Source: an uncultured Eggerthellaceae bacterium
GTDB lineage: Bacteria > Actinomycetota > Coriobacteriia > Coriobacteriales > Eggerthellaceae
Direction of reading: 5' to 3'
NCBI GenBank assembly: GCA_948829205.1
Contig: CAQLOA010000096.1
Location: 1 to 5,956 of the forward strand
Length of the DNA: 5,956 nt
Shown here: in pieces, positions 5,932-5,956 of the stretch
Layout of the letters: each line of letters opens with the position of its first letter
Numbering within the stretch: the stretch's first letter is position 1
The notes under the pieces: model-generated
Seen by the model: only the letters and a program-made list of their open reading frames with translations
What the model was told of the DNA's origin: nothing
The model's database searches: none
Program-made: the position numbers and the translations under genes

Positions 5932-5956
5932 ACCCAGAGCCACTAGGCAATTGGCG

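Noticed and set aside
4738..5946. 402-codon plus-strand open frame opposite hisS
   Set aside because: hisS is unmistakable on the minus strand; this frame has only low-complexity composition and no motif.
5869..5956. T-box or other amino-acid-sensing leader for hisS
   Set aside because: Only 88 bases are available; no T-box core or terminator/antiterminator pair is visible, and the structure there is explained by the repeat element.
1..5956. CRISPR arrays, tRNA/rRNA genes, complete insertion sequences
   Set aside because: No regularly spaced repeats, no cloverleaf or rRNA-like sequence and no transposase frame were seen on either strand.

Overview
The window looks like chromosomal DNA from a high-GC Gram-positive bacterium, most likely a gut coriobacterium of the Eggerthellaceae type. 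This is inferred from style: GC-rich genes with strong Shine-Dalgarno sequences, a DHA2-type MFS pump whose first helix carries NQTLVTPALP, a HisS with an eight-cysteine insertion, and a short dispersed-looking GGGGACGGTTCTCTTGACTC element. The genus is not proven. Every gene I can support is on the minus strand, so the window reads right to left; the long plus-strand frames are codon-bias shadows.

Reading in the direction of transcription: (1) 5895-5931 holds a short palindromic repeat in the hisS leader. (2) 4555-5868 is an intact hisS (histidyl-tRNA synthetase), followed one base after its stop by a strong hairpin. (3) 4256-4529 has no gene but is AT-richer and carries three short inverted repeats of the same 5-4-5 geometry, a plausible control region for the next gene. 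(4) 2582-4255 is a GTG-started, GC-rich AMP-binding (acyl/aryl-CoA ligase, MenE-like) gene whose normally invariant ATP-binding loop is degenerate. (5) 2445-2581 is a very AT-rich intergenic region with a near-consensus promoter embedded in repeated CGTTC/GAACG boxes. (6) 1194-2444 is a low-GC gene for a Schlafen AlbA_2-domain / divergent ATPase protein with a C-terminal winged helix, probably acquired horizontally and probably self-regulated. (7) 634-1133 is a decayed stretch: the C-terminal half of a RelE-type toxin, then a possible small membrane protein that is either GTG-started or joined to an upstream start by a -1 shift at A-AAG-GGG. (8) 1-483 is the N-terminal part of a DHA2 multidrug MFS exporter that runs off the left edge.

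The housekeeping gene (hisS) and the two GC-rich genes (ligase, MFS pump) appear to be the native backbone. The AlbA_2 gene with its promoter and the toxin remnant form an accessory patch of about 2 kb between them. The genes do not form an obvious pathway. The most interesting signals are the box cluster at the AlbA_2 promoter, the degenerate ATP loop in the ligase, and the possible frameshift site in the small membrane gene.
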